Origin: Prostheceraeus crozeri
Taxonomy: Eukaryota; Platyhelminthes; Polycladida; Euryleptidae
Assembly: GCA_907163375.1 (NCBI GenBank)
Contig: CAJQUW010014381.1
Coordinates: forward strand, 248,001-312,000
Direction: 5' to 3'
Length of the DNA stretch: 64,000 nucleotides
Shown here in pieces: positions 28,631 through 41,400 of this stretch. The notes beneath the pieces were generated by a model that worked only from the letters and a program-made list of their open reading frames with translations, made no database searches and was not told the DNA's origin. Numbering within the stretch: the first letter of the stretch is position 1; every line of letters begins with the position of its first letter. The translations under genes and the position numbers were made by a program.

Positions 28631-30545
28631 TGTGGTCTGCCGCTATTAAACGTATTTGACTTTGAAAACGCATTTGCAAATGTTTAGAAAAATGTTCCAT
28701 GATTGGTCCGTTTTTTAATCAGTAGTATAGTTTATTTACTGAATTGCAGTTATAGCTTACAAAACTTCAAATCATCCGATGAATTAAACAACTACCTCGT
28801 AATACTAGTAATATTGCTACATTATTCAAAGAAAAGTACTAACATAATAAGCACTAATTTTTGCAACATTTGAGTTCAGAGAGGCAATAAACTCAAATGA
28901 TGGCACCAAAATGAAAAAATCAACCATCCATCCTCTTGATTGGCTTCAATGAATCGCCTGCAGCAGCTATGCCATGCTCCCGCCTTTTGTAAGCTTTTAA
29001 CAGTAGCACAGCTAAATCCGGACAAGGGCTCGACAACAGGCAGGGAATGGAAATTGCTGAACATGCACCAACATCACCAATTCATTTTGCAACAGTTTCA
29101 TTATAGTCAATTGCAGACATCTGAGCAGAATCAGCGAGCAGCTAAATAGTAAGGAAAAAATTCATTGCAGAATTTCAATTTTTTAGATGTGAATTTTCTT
29201 GATGCACCGGCTTTAGCAGAAATTGCATCAGTGCAAGCACAGTCACGCTCATCGAGATAAACAGCAATTTAATATTAAGATGATATTCAGTTACATTAGG
29301 CAAGCTCAAGTATATCGTGCAAACTCTACATTTCTCTCTGACAAATTGCAACAGCAATTAATTACTATGAATGATGATCAACTGTAGTAACCATCGGATG
29401 CCTGAGCCATAGCATTGAGGAACAAGAACACGTTTAACTCTTTCCTACGATATTATTGGACTTTGTTAGGCTGTGTCAATAATCTAATTTCCCAGCAACC
29501 GCTCTTGTTGTATTTATAGTCTCAAGTTTGTAATTTCGCAGCACGTGGGAATAGAATTATATCGATTGCTCCATTTCAATTACAGTAAACATACACAGTA
29601 CATAGTCTAAGCACCATTTTCTACTACAGAACGTGCGAGTTGGCATTTTTCTTCATTCTTTTTGACAATCCGATCTACAATTTGCCATGCGCAAACGTCT
29701 CGTTTGTACCAAAAATGTGACATTTTCTGAATTCTCATATAAACTATATGCGCTTGTCTTCCTATGCATCCTTAGATGACGCGTTTGTCCATGCTAAGCA
29801 TCTACACAATAGTCACAGGTACCTCCATGTCAAATTTCATTGTTGTATCGTGACATTTGCCATGCGCAAACGTCTCGTTCGTACCAAAAATGTGACATTT
29901 TCTGAATTCTCCTCTAAACTCTATGCCTTTTTCATCCTATGCACCTTGAGATGACGCGCTTGTCTATGCTAAGCATCTTCACAATAGTCACAGGTACCTC
30001 CATGTCAAATTTCATTGATGTATCGTGACATTTGCCATGCGCAAACGTCTCGTTCGTACCAAAAATGTGACATTTTCTGAATTCTCCTATAAACTCTATG
30101 CGTTTGTCTTCCTATGCATCCTCAGATGACGCGTTTGTCCATGCTAAGCATCTACACAATAGTCACAGGTACCTCCATGTCAAATTTCATTGTTGTATCA
30201 TGACATTTGCCATGCGCAAACGTCTCGTTTGTACCAAAAATGTGACATTTTCTGAATTCTCCTATAAACTCTATGCGTTTTTCATCCTATGCACCTTGAG
30301 ATGACGCGTTTGTCAATGCTAAGCATCTTCACAATAGTCACAGGTACCTCCATGTCAAATTTCATTGTTGTATCGTGACATTTGCCATGCGCAAACGTCT
30401 CGTTTGTACCAAAAATGTGACATTTTCTGAATTCTCCTATAAACTCTATGCGTTTTTCATCCTATGCACCCTTAGATGACGCGTTTGTCTATGCTAAGCA
30501 TCTTCACAATAGTCACAGGTACCTCCATGTTAAATTTCGTTGCAT
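28630..30545 (+). repeat. Third, partial copy of the large arm repeat (with satellite)
   Basis: 28640-28715 matches 52527-52612 (shared GAAAACGCATTTGCAAATGT and TGTTCCAT), and 29681-30545 matches the satellite of 52959-53885 in the same orientation. The material between differs in length (about 965 against 350 bp), so this is a diverged or rearranged copy. Confidence 0.75.
29681..30545 (+). repeat. 175-bp satellite array A (about five units)
   Basis: Units beginning TTTGCCATGCGCAAACGTCT start at 29681, 29856, 30031, 30206 and 30381, exactly 175 bp apart. Alternate units share variants (GTCTTCCTATGCATCCT against TTCATCCTATGCACCTTGAG), giving a 350-bp dimer. Short open frames recurring every 350 bp are by-products of this periodicity. 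Confidence 0.95.
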
Positions 30546-31568
30546 CTTGACGATTCCATTCAGAGGCATCTCGTTTCGTCCCAAAAAAACGGCAGAAGTC
30601 AAAAAACAAAAAGATTGTGCTCCTATGCAGAAACAAAGCGATGAGTGCTCGGGTAGACAGATTTTGTATCCTTACTCCCGTAACACTGGAGAGAAGCATT
30701 ACACTCCGATACAAGAGTTCTGACTACCGATTTACGGCGAGTCTGAAACCTCTTTCGAATTTGATTGAAAGAGGCCCTGACTTGTCATTTTCAGCTTTGT
30801 GGTTGGAAAGAGCCAGGGGTATTTTAAGGTATTACTATTATTATTGCTCTTATATACATGTACAAAATTTAATGTAGAAGTTTGAATGTATGAGATTAGT
30901 TTGAAAATGATATTTACTTGTTGATCTGAGCATGCGTTGTAATCAATAAATGTAACTCCTATTGATTGACTTATTCAGGACATTTCAAAAATTCAAATAA
31001 TGCATGTCGACAGAAAGAGCTGCATATCCTCTAGAGCTTCCGTAACACGAAATATCTGAAATTTCTGTGCCACAAGAATAAAACGCATAATTTATAACAT
31101 AAGACATTGTACTGTTAATGAAAGCAGCATTTCATTGGGGAATCAAGACACTCGAATGACTTGCTTATATCGGCTTATATTGTTGTCGACTGTTATCGTT
31201 TTTCATAGTAAATTTGTTGCCAAATAAGTCTGTGGAAGTAGCGACTCCTTCAACAATCTGAAGTGATACTCATATGAAGTAAAATGTGATAAATTACCTG
31301 TCTTTGAAGAGATAACTATTCCAAATCCAAAAAGATGATCCAGAAAATGATGTAAATTCGGCGCAGTATTATGTATCTCAGTCACAAAGTGGCGAGTGCA
31401 GTTTTTAAAGTAGAATTCTGCATCACACTTTGCGAAAACGTACTTGGCAATAACGTACTTGCATGAATAGCTTGAGTGAAAATGACAACATAACATTGAC
31501 CATGTCGACTATGTCGTCGCCAATTTCTTTAGCTCTGAGTACCATGGCATCAAAATATCTGTCAATAG
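30546..31568. other. Sequence between third arm copy and left arm
   Basis: Contains a possible non-LTR 3' end near 30730-30850 (RGPDLSFSALWLERARGI-like reading followed by TATTACTATTATTATTG). Otherwise no supported feature. Confidence 0.35.
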
Positions 31569-32118
31569 CTACCCAGAAGCGTTTTTGGCATGTTTATTCT
31601 TTCTTATGATTTTTTTGATATCGTATTCACGAATGGCAGCTTTTGTTTACCAGTACTCGTCCACCGTCCACCAATCCGGTGATTGCAAGATTTTTCCATC
31701 ACACTTTTCCATAACAAAGCACGTCATGCGGCGCATTTTCTATTTTGATATTACATGGTGTCGACAGACTTTCGATTTTAATTTTCCCGTATTTCTCCCG
31801 GTCTTTCCCAGATATCAGCAATATTTTTCAAGGAGTACTAAATTTGCCTTACAACTTTTTGAGAAATATTAGAAATAACGTATCTAATATATTCTCAAAA
31901 CCTCTCTATTTACAATGGTACTGAGAAACTCTGTCATCGATGTCCATAATCATGTTATCAAATTGGAAATCAGCTACATATATACTTAGGATAGTTTGGA
32001 CTTCCCATGTGTAAATCACATGTTTGTTCCAATAAAATCCTTAATACAGGAATGGGCTCAATTTCACGTAAAATCACATTTGTAATTTAACTGTTAACTA
32101 TTCAGGTTCAACTTCAGT

Positions 32119-32424
32119 TTGACTGTCAACTTCACCAATATTCCAGAATATCTAAAACATAAAATCCTCCAAGTCAAGAAACGGGCCTCCAAAATTATTG
32201 AAGTGATCATCGAGCCAAAATTTACGGACGCTGTCGGTAGCATGTGTAATTCATTATTGACAATAGTGATTGCCGATGAATCACATTCTCTGAGGGATTT
32301 GTTCTCTTCTAAGTTTCCGACATTATCCATCCGTAATAACTGTATCCTGCATCCTTCTTTGTCTTGTAACATGTGTTATTGTGGAATTGTATTGCGCTTG
32401 CCGAATATCACATATGATTTATGA
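32119..32424 (+). CDS. Arm-borne small ORF, left copy (unknown)
   Basis: 101 codons (MTVNFTNIPEY... to ...LPNITYDL). It has a basic patch (QVKKRASKIIEV) and Cys-rich end (HPSLSCNMCYCGIV). The right-arm copy at 56133-56441 (-) is open over the same span, with an in-frame one-codon length difference. No family recognised. It could be coding or simply a recent duplicate of non-coding DNA. Confidence 0.3.
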   Translation: MTVNFTNIPEYLKHKILQVKKRASKIIEVIIEPKFTDAVGSMCNSLLTIVIADESHSLRDLFSSKFPTLSIRNNCILHPSLSCNMCYCGIVLRLPNITYDL

Positions 32425-34033
32425 GCCAGGATGATATTATTACCACAGTATCTAAAACAATAACACCATCATGATTCATGCAAAAGATGAGGAATTTTGT
32501 TATTTCGATGATTTTATGTATTTCACCTTGTTTCAAAGGCTATTTTAGGATGAATTACTCCTAAAACCTCTAACTCTTCAAAACAAGGATAAACATTTCT
32601 AACATTGCATAAATCAATAAATGATTGGTAATTGCTCACTAAATTTAATTCATCATTCCAATCGACCCTCTTTAATCGATATGAAGAGCTTCTCTGAGGA
32701 AATCAATCACTTATAACAATCATTCTTTTGTTGATTTCATAAGAGACATCCAAATACCAAACTAATATAGGCCGATATGGCACAGTTTCCTTAAAGATAT
32801 CAGTAAAAATTGCATTCTACACTGAGCCAATTGTTCCAATCAGTTATCAGAAAATAACATTTCCGAATTTCAATAATTCAAAAAGTGCATGTTTAAAAAT
32901 TCAAAACAATGATGAGTTTTACTATGCTTTCATAAGAACCATGCTTCCTCCAACAATAGAATTCACTTATATGGGGAAATAGTCACATAGAAGGAAAGTC
33001 CTCGTGCAGTTCCAATGATGACCTCGTATTGTTTCAATGAAAGCTCCATAGGTATATCAAATATCCATTCGACTGTAAAACCTTTTGTACCACCTCGATG
33101 TAAACCGACTGGAATAGCATTTGGAATGCAATGCCATCATCAGTAACTGTATGTAATGTATCTGAATTGAGTGAAACGAAGATGAGAGCACTATAACTTC
33201 AGATCAACCAAGGACTCCTTGAATTGTACAGATGACTTTATGAACAAAGATATATACAATCAAGAAGTGATTGGATCAACCCAAATGAATTTTTCCACCA
33301 AATTTATGTTAGATAATGAATGATATTTGACTATCTACCGAACATCATTTTTTAAAAGTTACAATTATGTGAGCGGTGGTTCTTAAATTTATATGAATTT
33401 AAAATATAATAATAATACATAATTATATAAGCATATGCCTTTCCTCAATGAGCTGCAGCCAGTGAACTACTTACAGGATCTAAATGATTCCACATCAAAT
33501 AGAAAAGTTTATTTCCTGACCATGAATTTTCCAAAGATGAAAAAACCGCTTCATTATCATTATCTGATTCATGAAATTCTGAAAAGCTTCTATTTTTTAG
33601 CCGATTTTTTCAGACCTCAATTTTTCGAACATGCTAAGTTTGCAGCAACAAAATTGCATTTCGACATTGTTGGAACTGACGCGTATTCATGCAATGATAG
33701 AAAACCATAGTATCAAAATACACGTTAATACAATAGCACGATGACACCAATTTATCAAGAAATAACAAACAGAAGAAAACAGGAAAAAACGTGCCACGCT
33801 AGACGAAGACCGAGAAGGCTTAAGTATTCCATCTTATCATCCTTTTTGTATCAGTTTACGATAGAAACAATGGCAACAATGGCAAACCGTCAGTCACAAA
33901 GTTGTGTCTGATGTTTCCAACAACGTCAGGTATAATTCTGCAGAATCAAGGTTCCTCGATATTTCCTGATTCAACAAGGATAGCAATGACGTGTGCGAAG
34001 CAATAATGCCACCACTATATTGGAAGACAATAG

Positions 34034-37000
34034 AGCAGCCAGAGTGCACAGTTCCAGACCCAGCAGGGCCAGATACGCAGTAACCCAGCAGAGAACAGTG
34101 CTCCCAGAACTGCAGAATGCGCAGACCCCAGCAGTTGCCAGTTAAATCCAGGCCCAGAACAGAATTAGACAGACAGTTAACAGCGCAGCAGTATCAGTGT
34201 CTTAACCAGACGCCAAGGGAAGTCCAGTCCCAGCCCACCGCAGTAAGTTGTTCCCAGTTCTAAGAGTTAATCCCCCTCAGAGAGACAAGTCAGTCCCAGA
34301 CAGGCACCAGAGCAGACAGTCCAGTAACAGAAGTCAAGTCAGACAGTAAGTAGAGAAAGCACTCGTACACAGTTTTATCAGAAAGTCCAGTTGAGCAGAA
34401 GCAGGAAGTGAGACAGGTTTAGTAATCAGTACTCCAGTAAGTATAACGCCAGAACGATATACAGTTTGTAACAGGCTCAGAAGTCCAGTACTACAGGAAG
34501 TTCACACATATTCCAGATCCAGTTTAACAGAAGAGCAGTACCAGCAGAGTTCAGTTTTTCAGGCCCAAAGTAGCAAGTCAGCTCCCAGAAGCCAGCAGCA
34601 GCAGAAGCGCAGTGAAGGAAAGGAATTGCAGTCAGTCCCACAGAACAGCCCAGAGTCTGGTTCACCTCAGTCAGTTACAGTGTACCCCAGATAACAGACC
34701 AGGAAGAGAACAGCGAAACCCAGTTACAAGCAGTTCCCCAGAAGTTTGTTACAGTCAGATAGTTACAGAGACAGGTCAGAATCAGTAATCCGCAGTACCA
34801 GGAAGTGCCCCCCAGCCAGTCGCAGCGAGAAAGTTGCCCCCTGAAGCCATCAAAGTTTTTCATGGAAGTCAGTAGCAGAACAGGCAGAACAGCTAGAAAT
34901 TCCAGGGAGTGCAGAAAGTCAGACCCCAGGTTAAGCAGTGAATCATGAAGTTCTCAGTAGATTACCAGCAGGAAGCATGGTCCCCCAGCACAGGGTCTAA
35001 GTTATTCTTTCAGAACCAGCCTCCAGACAGTTCAGTCAGTCAGTTGACAGATTAAAGTCAGAAGTTTCCCCAGTCACAGCCAGAAGTCAGCGAGCACCGC
35101 AGAAGACCAAGGCCAGAAGCTCTCCGACAGAGCAGTCCAGATAGTTTGCAGACAGGAACATTGACCCCAGTAATCGCAGTTCCCCGAGGGTCAGTTCTGT
35201 TAACCAGATAATGGCAGAAGTTTCAGGCAAGGAAGTGTGCATGAAGTTAATATCCAGGACCAGACCAGAACAGCACAGAGTTAACACAGAACACCCAGTT
35301 CAGACAGAACAGCAGAACAGTGCAGACCAGACTCAGGAAGTTACAGCCTAGTGACATAGAAGTGAGGCACGTACCCAGCTCAGGAACACCGACAGACCCA
35401 GCCAGACTTTGTGAGCCCACTCAGACAGACCCCCGCCAGCACAGTGCCCCACAGTACAGCGCAGAATCACCCCCAGAACCCAGAAAGCTCACCCGCGCCA
35501 CGCAGAATCCAGTCAAGCGAGAACAGGATCAGCATGTTTCAGTGAGAAGTCGAACCAGTTCCCAGAATCAGCTAGAACCCAGCCCGCAGTGCAGAAAGCA
35601 GAATCCAGTTTCCAGCAGTATATCCCTCAGTAAGTTCCAGAACAGCATCAGTTATCCCGACTCAGAGTCAGACCCAGAACAGAAAGATCCAGTGCAGTCC
35701 CAGAAGTCCAGCCCCCAGTCCAGAAGTTGACTGCAGGGCGCCAGAATCAGCAGTATAAGCAGAGCAGCAGTGACAGCAGAAGTTTTTGTCAGCACAAGTA
35801 ACTAGGGAACTTGAGACTCTCCCAGACCAGCTACAGCCAGAACAGCAGTAAAGGTACACACAGCCAGATCAGGAATGTGGAGCAGGTTGCGCAGATCAGT
35901 TCCAGTTACAGTAAGCAGCCAGCCAGCAACAGTCAGACAGAGAATCAGAACCAGGCCCAGGCACAGAACTCAGTAGCCACAGCCAGGTTCCCCCAGTAAC
36001 CAAGACAGCAGAAAGAGTTTCAGCCCAAGAACAGACCCGCCCAGCCAGCAGATTACCCAGTCAGAACCAGTACCAGTAGCAGCAGATCAGCCCAAGAGAG
36101 TACAGACTCCAGACCAACTGACAGATGACAGGAACACAGCCAGCACAGGGAAACCAGTCCAGATGTGTACAAGATCAGTTACAGAACACAAGAAGCCATG
36201 AAGCAGTAAAAGTACAGAGAAGATTTAGTTCCAGGTTGGAAGCAGAATCCCAGGCAGACCAGGTTCATGGACCGACACAGGAAGTTTCTCCCAGAAGCCC
36301 CAGTTCCCAGAATGTCCAGATCACAGCAGAAGAAGTCAGCAAGGGTATACCCAGAGACAGCACGTCAGTCAGCCAGATCAGAGGACAGGTCAGAAGGGCT
36401 GAATCCCCAGAGGTTCACGAGGAGAATCAGTGCTTAGCCAGAATCCCAAGTAACCCATGAACAGACGTAAACCAGAGTTCAGAATCCCAGGTGCAGGTCC
36501 TGTACAGCAGCCCCACGTGCACCAGAACAGAATCCAGTTGTAAGTAATGTGCCAGACCAGCAGTAAAGAGTAAGTATAAATAAAAAATCGCGGCAGAATT
36601 CCGCCCAGAATCACAGAAGTGCAGGAACAGCAGAAGGACCAACCAGTGTAAAGCAGGTCCAGGCAGAAGCCAGCAGTTCAAGCCAGTTTCAGAGCTCAGT
36701 TACAGTAAGCAGCAGATCCAGAAGGCCAGTACCCAGTTAATTTCAGACCAGCCACAGAACAGAATGAGGCAGTCCTACAGACAGATTTTTCCCCCAGGCA
36801 TCAGAAATACGCCCCCAGAACAGTACAGAAGTTGTTCAGTCACAGGCCACAGTTAATCTCGCTTGATTGCCAGGAAACCAAAGCAGCAGCAGAAGAACGA
36901 ACTGTCAGAACAGAACCCCAGTCAGAACAGTAATACAGAATGAACACAGAATCATGGAAGTTCCCAGCATGAAGCCAGAACAGAACAGCAGGTAATGTCC

Positions 37001-37262
37001 GCAGTCTGTCAGTTACCAGGCCGCAGTTTCGTGCAGTTAATATGGAGGGCAGGGGGAACAGCCTCAGTACAGAGTGATCAGCTCTTACAGGAACTCAGCA
37101 GGACAGAAGCCCACAGACAGACAGAACAGCAGCCCGACAAGGAGCAGAGCTGAAACCAGCCAGGTGAAGTCCCCGCCAGGAAGTCCCAGAAGAAGCCTTC
37201 AGCAGTAATCCCAGCAGCTCCCCAGACGCAGAATGTGCAGGTGGAACGCCAGCCCCCAGACC
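34034..37262 (+). repeat. 3.2-kb CAG-dense cryptically simple block
   Basis: The sequence is saturated with CAG on the + strand and nearly lacks CTG; for example 34141-34200 has nine CAG and no CTG. The composition is A- and C-rich and T-poor, in sharp contrast to its AT-rich flanks. Words such as CCAGAAGTC, CAGTCAG and CCCAGAAC recur without a fixed period. It is absent from the right arm, where the two flanks join directly near 54551-54556. Open frames in it (for example 35320-35730, a Gln/Ser/Pro-rich reading) follow from the composition and are not supported as genes. Confidence 0.9.
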
Positions 37263-37892
37263 AGAAAGTTTCTTTAATCTGGTTTAATTTGACCTCAAGG
37301 TGACTTTGCATTCGTCATCCACATTATTCAAATTGCTTTCTTCCTTCACAATGCATAGCTTAATTCCGTCAGTTTCTTCTAATTGTTGTTTATTGAAATA
37401 TACATTACATACACCTGACGAATAACAAATTTCCAAAATATTAATTCCAATATCATTGAGAATACATAGCTTTTGAAACTATCATGTCTTAAAAAGGCAA
37501 TTTTGCTAACCTTCCAGCCTTGCGTGTTAAGAACACTTGAAGTCTGAAAAATTAGACTAAAGCAAAAATTGCCTGAAAAAAAGTTTTTAAACTTTATGAA
37601 TTAGTTGATGGAAATCAAAATATTTTCATGATTATATAAAAGTACAAAAAATTAGCCCTTCTATCCGTTAGTGCCATGTTCAAATCTTATGAATAGCTCA
37701 CGGGCTACAAGCCATTCAACAAAGACCTGAACCAACTGCGGTTCGCTTAAAATACAAAGAAACAATAGGCCTTGTAATATAAATTGCCATCGCACTTTTA
37801 GGATAGGCTACCAGTCAATCTCGCATTCTTGAAATATTTTCTTCAGTCGTCGATTAGCAATGCACTTTGTCAAGAATACATAGGCCCTAAAT

Positions 37893-38700
37893 TCAGAAAA
37901 TGTCACATTTTTGATACAAACGAGACGTTTGCGCCATGGCAAATGTCACGAAACATCAATGAAATTTGACATGGAGGTACCTGTGACTCATTAGTGAAGA
38001 TGCTTTAGCATAGCCAAAACGCGTCATCTAAGGGGTGCAAAGGAAGACAAACGCATAGAGTGTTAGAGGAGAATCACAAAATGTCACATTTTTGGTACAG
38101 AACGAGACGTTTGCGCAATGGCAAAATGTCACGATAACATCAATGAAAATTTGACATGGAGGTACCTGTGACCTATTGTGAAGATGCTAAGCATAGACAA
38201 GCGACGTCATCTCAAGGTGCATAGGATGAAAAACGCCATAGAGTTTAGAGGAGAATTCACAAATTTCACATTTTGGTACAAAACGAAGACGTTTTGCGCA
38301 TAAGGCAAATGTCACGATAACATCAATGAAATTTGACATGGAAGGGAACCTGTGACAATTGTGAAGATGCTTAGGCAGTCAGCCAAACGCGTCATCTAAG
38401 GGTGCATAGGAAGACACAAACGCCATAGAGTTTAGAGGAGAAATTCCACAAAATGTCACATTTTTGGTACAAACGAGACGTGGATTTTGCCGCATGGCAA
38501 ATGTTTCACGATACAAACAATGAAAATTTGACTTGATGGAGGTACCTGTGACTATTGTGAGATGCTTTAGCTTAGGACAGGCTCGTCATCTCAAGGTGGC
38601 ATTAGGATGAAAAACACCATAGAGATTAGAGGAGAATTTCCACAAATGTCACATTTTTGGTGCGAACGAGACACGTTATGCGCATGGCAAACAGCTTGAG
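37893..38700 (-). repeat. 175-bp satellite array B in left arm
   Basis: Inverted relative to arrays A and C, with about four to five units. Many single-base insertions compared with array C (for example extra G, A or T within otherwise conserved words). Confidence 0.9.
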
Positions 38701-39069
38701 AGGAGCGATGAATGTTGAAGTTGAGCATCTGATAGTATAAGTGTATACGTTTGACATTGAAAACCACTTCTCTTAGCCGGCTCACCAGGTTTGGGGTCGA
38801 ATTTTTCGAATATGAACTGGTTTATGGAGGAAATCAACCAATTTAAATCGTGCCATAACAATTGCAATGAGCCGTGCTGGATTGCCCACCACGTTCTCAC
38901 TACAGGCATCTGTGCAATATGTGATTGGATTGTGAGTCCATAATGTCAGACATAAAGGAATAATGACACATGATTTCACTCAAGTGGGGATAGTTGGGAA
39001 GTTCAAGATATTTCGAAAAAAATATAAATTTAATTTTGAGTGATTTGATTTGCTGAAAATGGACTAATG

Positions 39070-39073
39070 ATGG
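39070..39073. repeat. Left ATGG target-site duplication of gypsy element
   Basis: ATGG before the 5' LTR; matched at 47741-47744. The uninterrupted right arm has a single ATGG here. Confidence 0.9.
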
Positions 39074-40031
39074 TGTAACAGGGTTGCTTATTTGTTTATA
39101 TGTAGTAAAATTATAACTAGTACTTAACGTAAATATTTTAATTATAGGTGTTGGTATTTTCACTATTGATGTGAAGAACTAAATTGTACATAGGTATTGC
39201 TCACAAATCTGGGAGCATTGGCGCAATTTTCTGGTGAAGGGTTGTAAAGTTATATCACATTCAAGTGATAATTTGAGGATTTCACGGACATGTATGAATA
39301 ATTGTATATAATTGTAAGGTGTTGGTGGCTTTCCGATTTATGGGGTTTTGGGTGGTTCTGTCTGGTTAAAAGTATAGGCAGAACATAAGATAAACATGGA
39401 AATTAAGTATTCCTGGTGTTAGAATGTACCATTTTATTATAAATGCAATGAGTAAAGCTCACGGCGCTAGCGTGCAGCGCGCGGTTCAAGCAAAACGTTG
39501 CTCTCTTAAAATTATACGGCTGATGGTAAGTCCACTGCTACTCAACTGAACTAAGAAGTTTTAGGCAGAGTGGCGTAGGTTTATGACATAGGTTTATGAA
39601 ATTTCCATTGCGGCTAATTAATTAATCGTAAGCAGCGTTATAACTTTGCCGTCTAATCTGAGGGTTACGATAGATGTAAGAAGATAGCAAGACATAAATT
39701 CAGCGGAATTAGGAGGTTGGGGTTTTATGATACTTCTGTTTCAGCTTATTAACTGCTACCACACACAACCGTTATAACGTACATGGGTAATACCCACAGA
39801 TTCATTCGAGTTAGGGTATTACCTATAATACCTAGTTAACTGGTTAGGGCAGGCTTAATAACTAACCAGGCGCATCTTCGAGTGACGTTCGCGTGGCTGT
39901 CAGGTGCTCGTCCACATCATAAGGATTCGACGTGGTGAACTTGGAGTGACCGGATCGTGATACGGAGACTGTAGGTTTCTTACTGTAGTAATCAATTGGG
40001 TTAAGGGTCTCTCATAGCTCGGTCTGTTACA
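39074..40031 (+). repeat. 5' LTR of the Ty3/gypsy element (958 bp)
   Basis: Begins TGTAACAGGG and ends GTCTGTTACA. It matches 46807-47740 throughout but with numerous small indels, mostly extra bases in this copy. Confidence 0.95.
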
Positions 40032-40032
40032 C

Positions 40033-40045
40033 TGGTGGCAGCGGT
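40033..40045 (+). promoter_or_regulatory. Primer binding site, tRNA-Leu type
   Basis: TGGTGGCAGCGGT begins two bases after the 5' LTR and is complementary to the CCA-bearing 3' end of a tRNA-Leu with the CGCTGCCA acceptor. Thirteen matches from memory of the tRNA end. Confidence 0.7.
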
Positions 40046-40068
40046 TAAAACCCATACCAAATTGAGAA

Positions 40069-41400
40069 ATGGCTTTTAGCCCAAGTGTTGACTTATTTGA
40101 AACTGGCGACAGTGGGTTGTTTTTTTCGAATACACAAACTGACGCTGTCCGTGGTTTCCCACTTTTGGATAATGAAGTTCCAACCCAGTCCATGCCACCT
40201 TCTTACGCCACGTAGTTCAAATGTTGATTGCATTTATAAAAAAATAGGCAAGGTTGAACAAGGGATTGGGAATTGACCAGTCGTTTAGAGCACTTAATGG
40301 AAAATCAGAAAAGCACCAAGAAAGAGAAAATTCCAGATGATTTGTCTCAGCTGCAAAAGTTTAACGGTCCAAATCGATTTTCAGAGATGGGTTAAGTCAT
40401 TTGAATTTCTCTCGGCTGACCTTTCTGACGAGAAGAAATTACGTGTTTTGGTTGTAAAAACCGTGGGTAAGGCCAATGAGATTGTTATAGATAAGGCAGG
40501 GACACACACATATCGTGAGATTGTCGCGGATTTGAGCAATCGATTTTCACTCTTTAGGACTGCCGTGGAAGCGGAGACAGCTTATGATTCTAGAACACGT
40601 CGTTCAGCAGAGTCGGGTAGGGATTTTGCAGATGATTTATTAAGAATCGGAGCCCAGGCATTTCCTAGAATGACTGAAGTGGAACTACGCGAAAAGATTA
40701 TGCATACCATGATGGTGCGCGAAGCTAATCGGGACGTGAAACTTTCAATGAGTCGATTTCCACCATCATCGTTGAGTAATTACTTGGATATTGTCCGAGG
40801 ATTTGAAAGAATCGATAAACCCAGTACTACCACCGGTGGTACTGTTTCTCCTGTCCGACCAGTTATAACTGCTGTTGCGTCTAGTAATCCAGGCATTCGT
40901 TGCTTTAAATGTCAAGAATTCGGTCATATCGCTCGGGGTTGTCCTAAGTCTGTCAACGTCTTCCAACGGACCATGTCATGGCCGTCTCAGACTCCACGTC
41001 AAACTATGAACAGGCCGACAAATTCAACGTTTTTTCAGCAACCGTTCTATCAGTCACAAGCGGGTTAATTAATGCGCCATCGAACGTTCAGCCCGCAGTT
41101 CCGCAAGTAAGACCAATTTTGGGTCCTGACACAACGGTATCTCGGTCAACACTCCCAAGGGAATCGCGGTTGCCTGTTGTCGAGCAACCCACCAGTTATG
41201 GAAACACGGCTCAAAAATTGACTGGGTTTCCGGGACAAAATACTACGTATACTGGGGTTGCCGATGCATCGGCATCAGGCTACCAGCCACAGCAAAATAG
41301 GCCCGCTGGGTGCTTTGCAGCCTACTTTAACTGCTCGGCAGGGTCCATGTTATAATTGTGGACAGTATGGACACTTAGCTCGTAATTGTCCGCAGGGAAA
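40069..41400 (+). pseudogene. Ty3/gypsy Gag with two CCHC zinc knuckles
   Basis: Forms the virus-like particle and binds element RNA. ATG 40069 starts FSPSVDLFETGDSG but stops at 40213. A coiled-coil-like segment follows in shifted frames, then the capsid-like region (VKSFEFLSADLSDEKKLRV, REIVADLSNRFSLF, EVELREKIMHTMM) to 41068. The first zinc knuckle is CFKCQEFGHIARGC (from 40901). After a frameshift a Gln/Pro-rich stretch leads to a second knuckle CYNCGQYGHLARNC near 41349. Two CX2CX4HX4C knuckles are common in Gag of this lineage. At least three frame changes are seen. Confidence 0.85.

Noticed and set aside
29748-30723. Three similar open frames spaced 350 bp apart
   Set aside because: They are a by-product of the 350-bp dimer of the satellite, not genes.
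35320-35730. 136-codon Gln/Ser/Pro-rich open frame in the CAG block
   Set aside because: CAG-rich, T-poor sequence yields long open frames by composition; several frames and both strands are open nearby with no domain.
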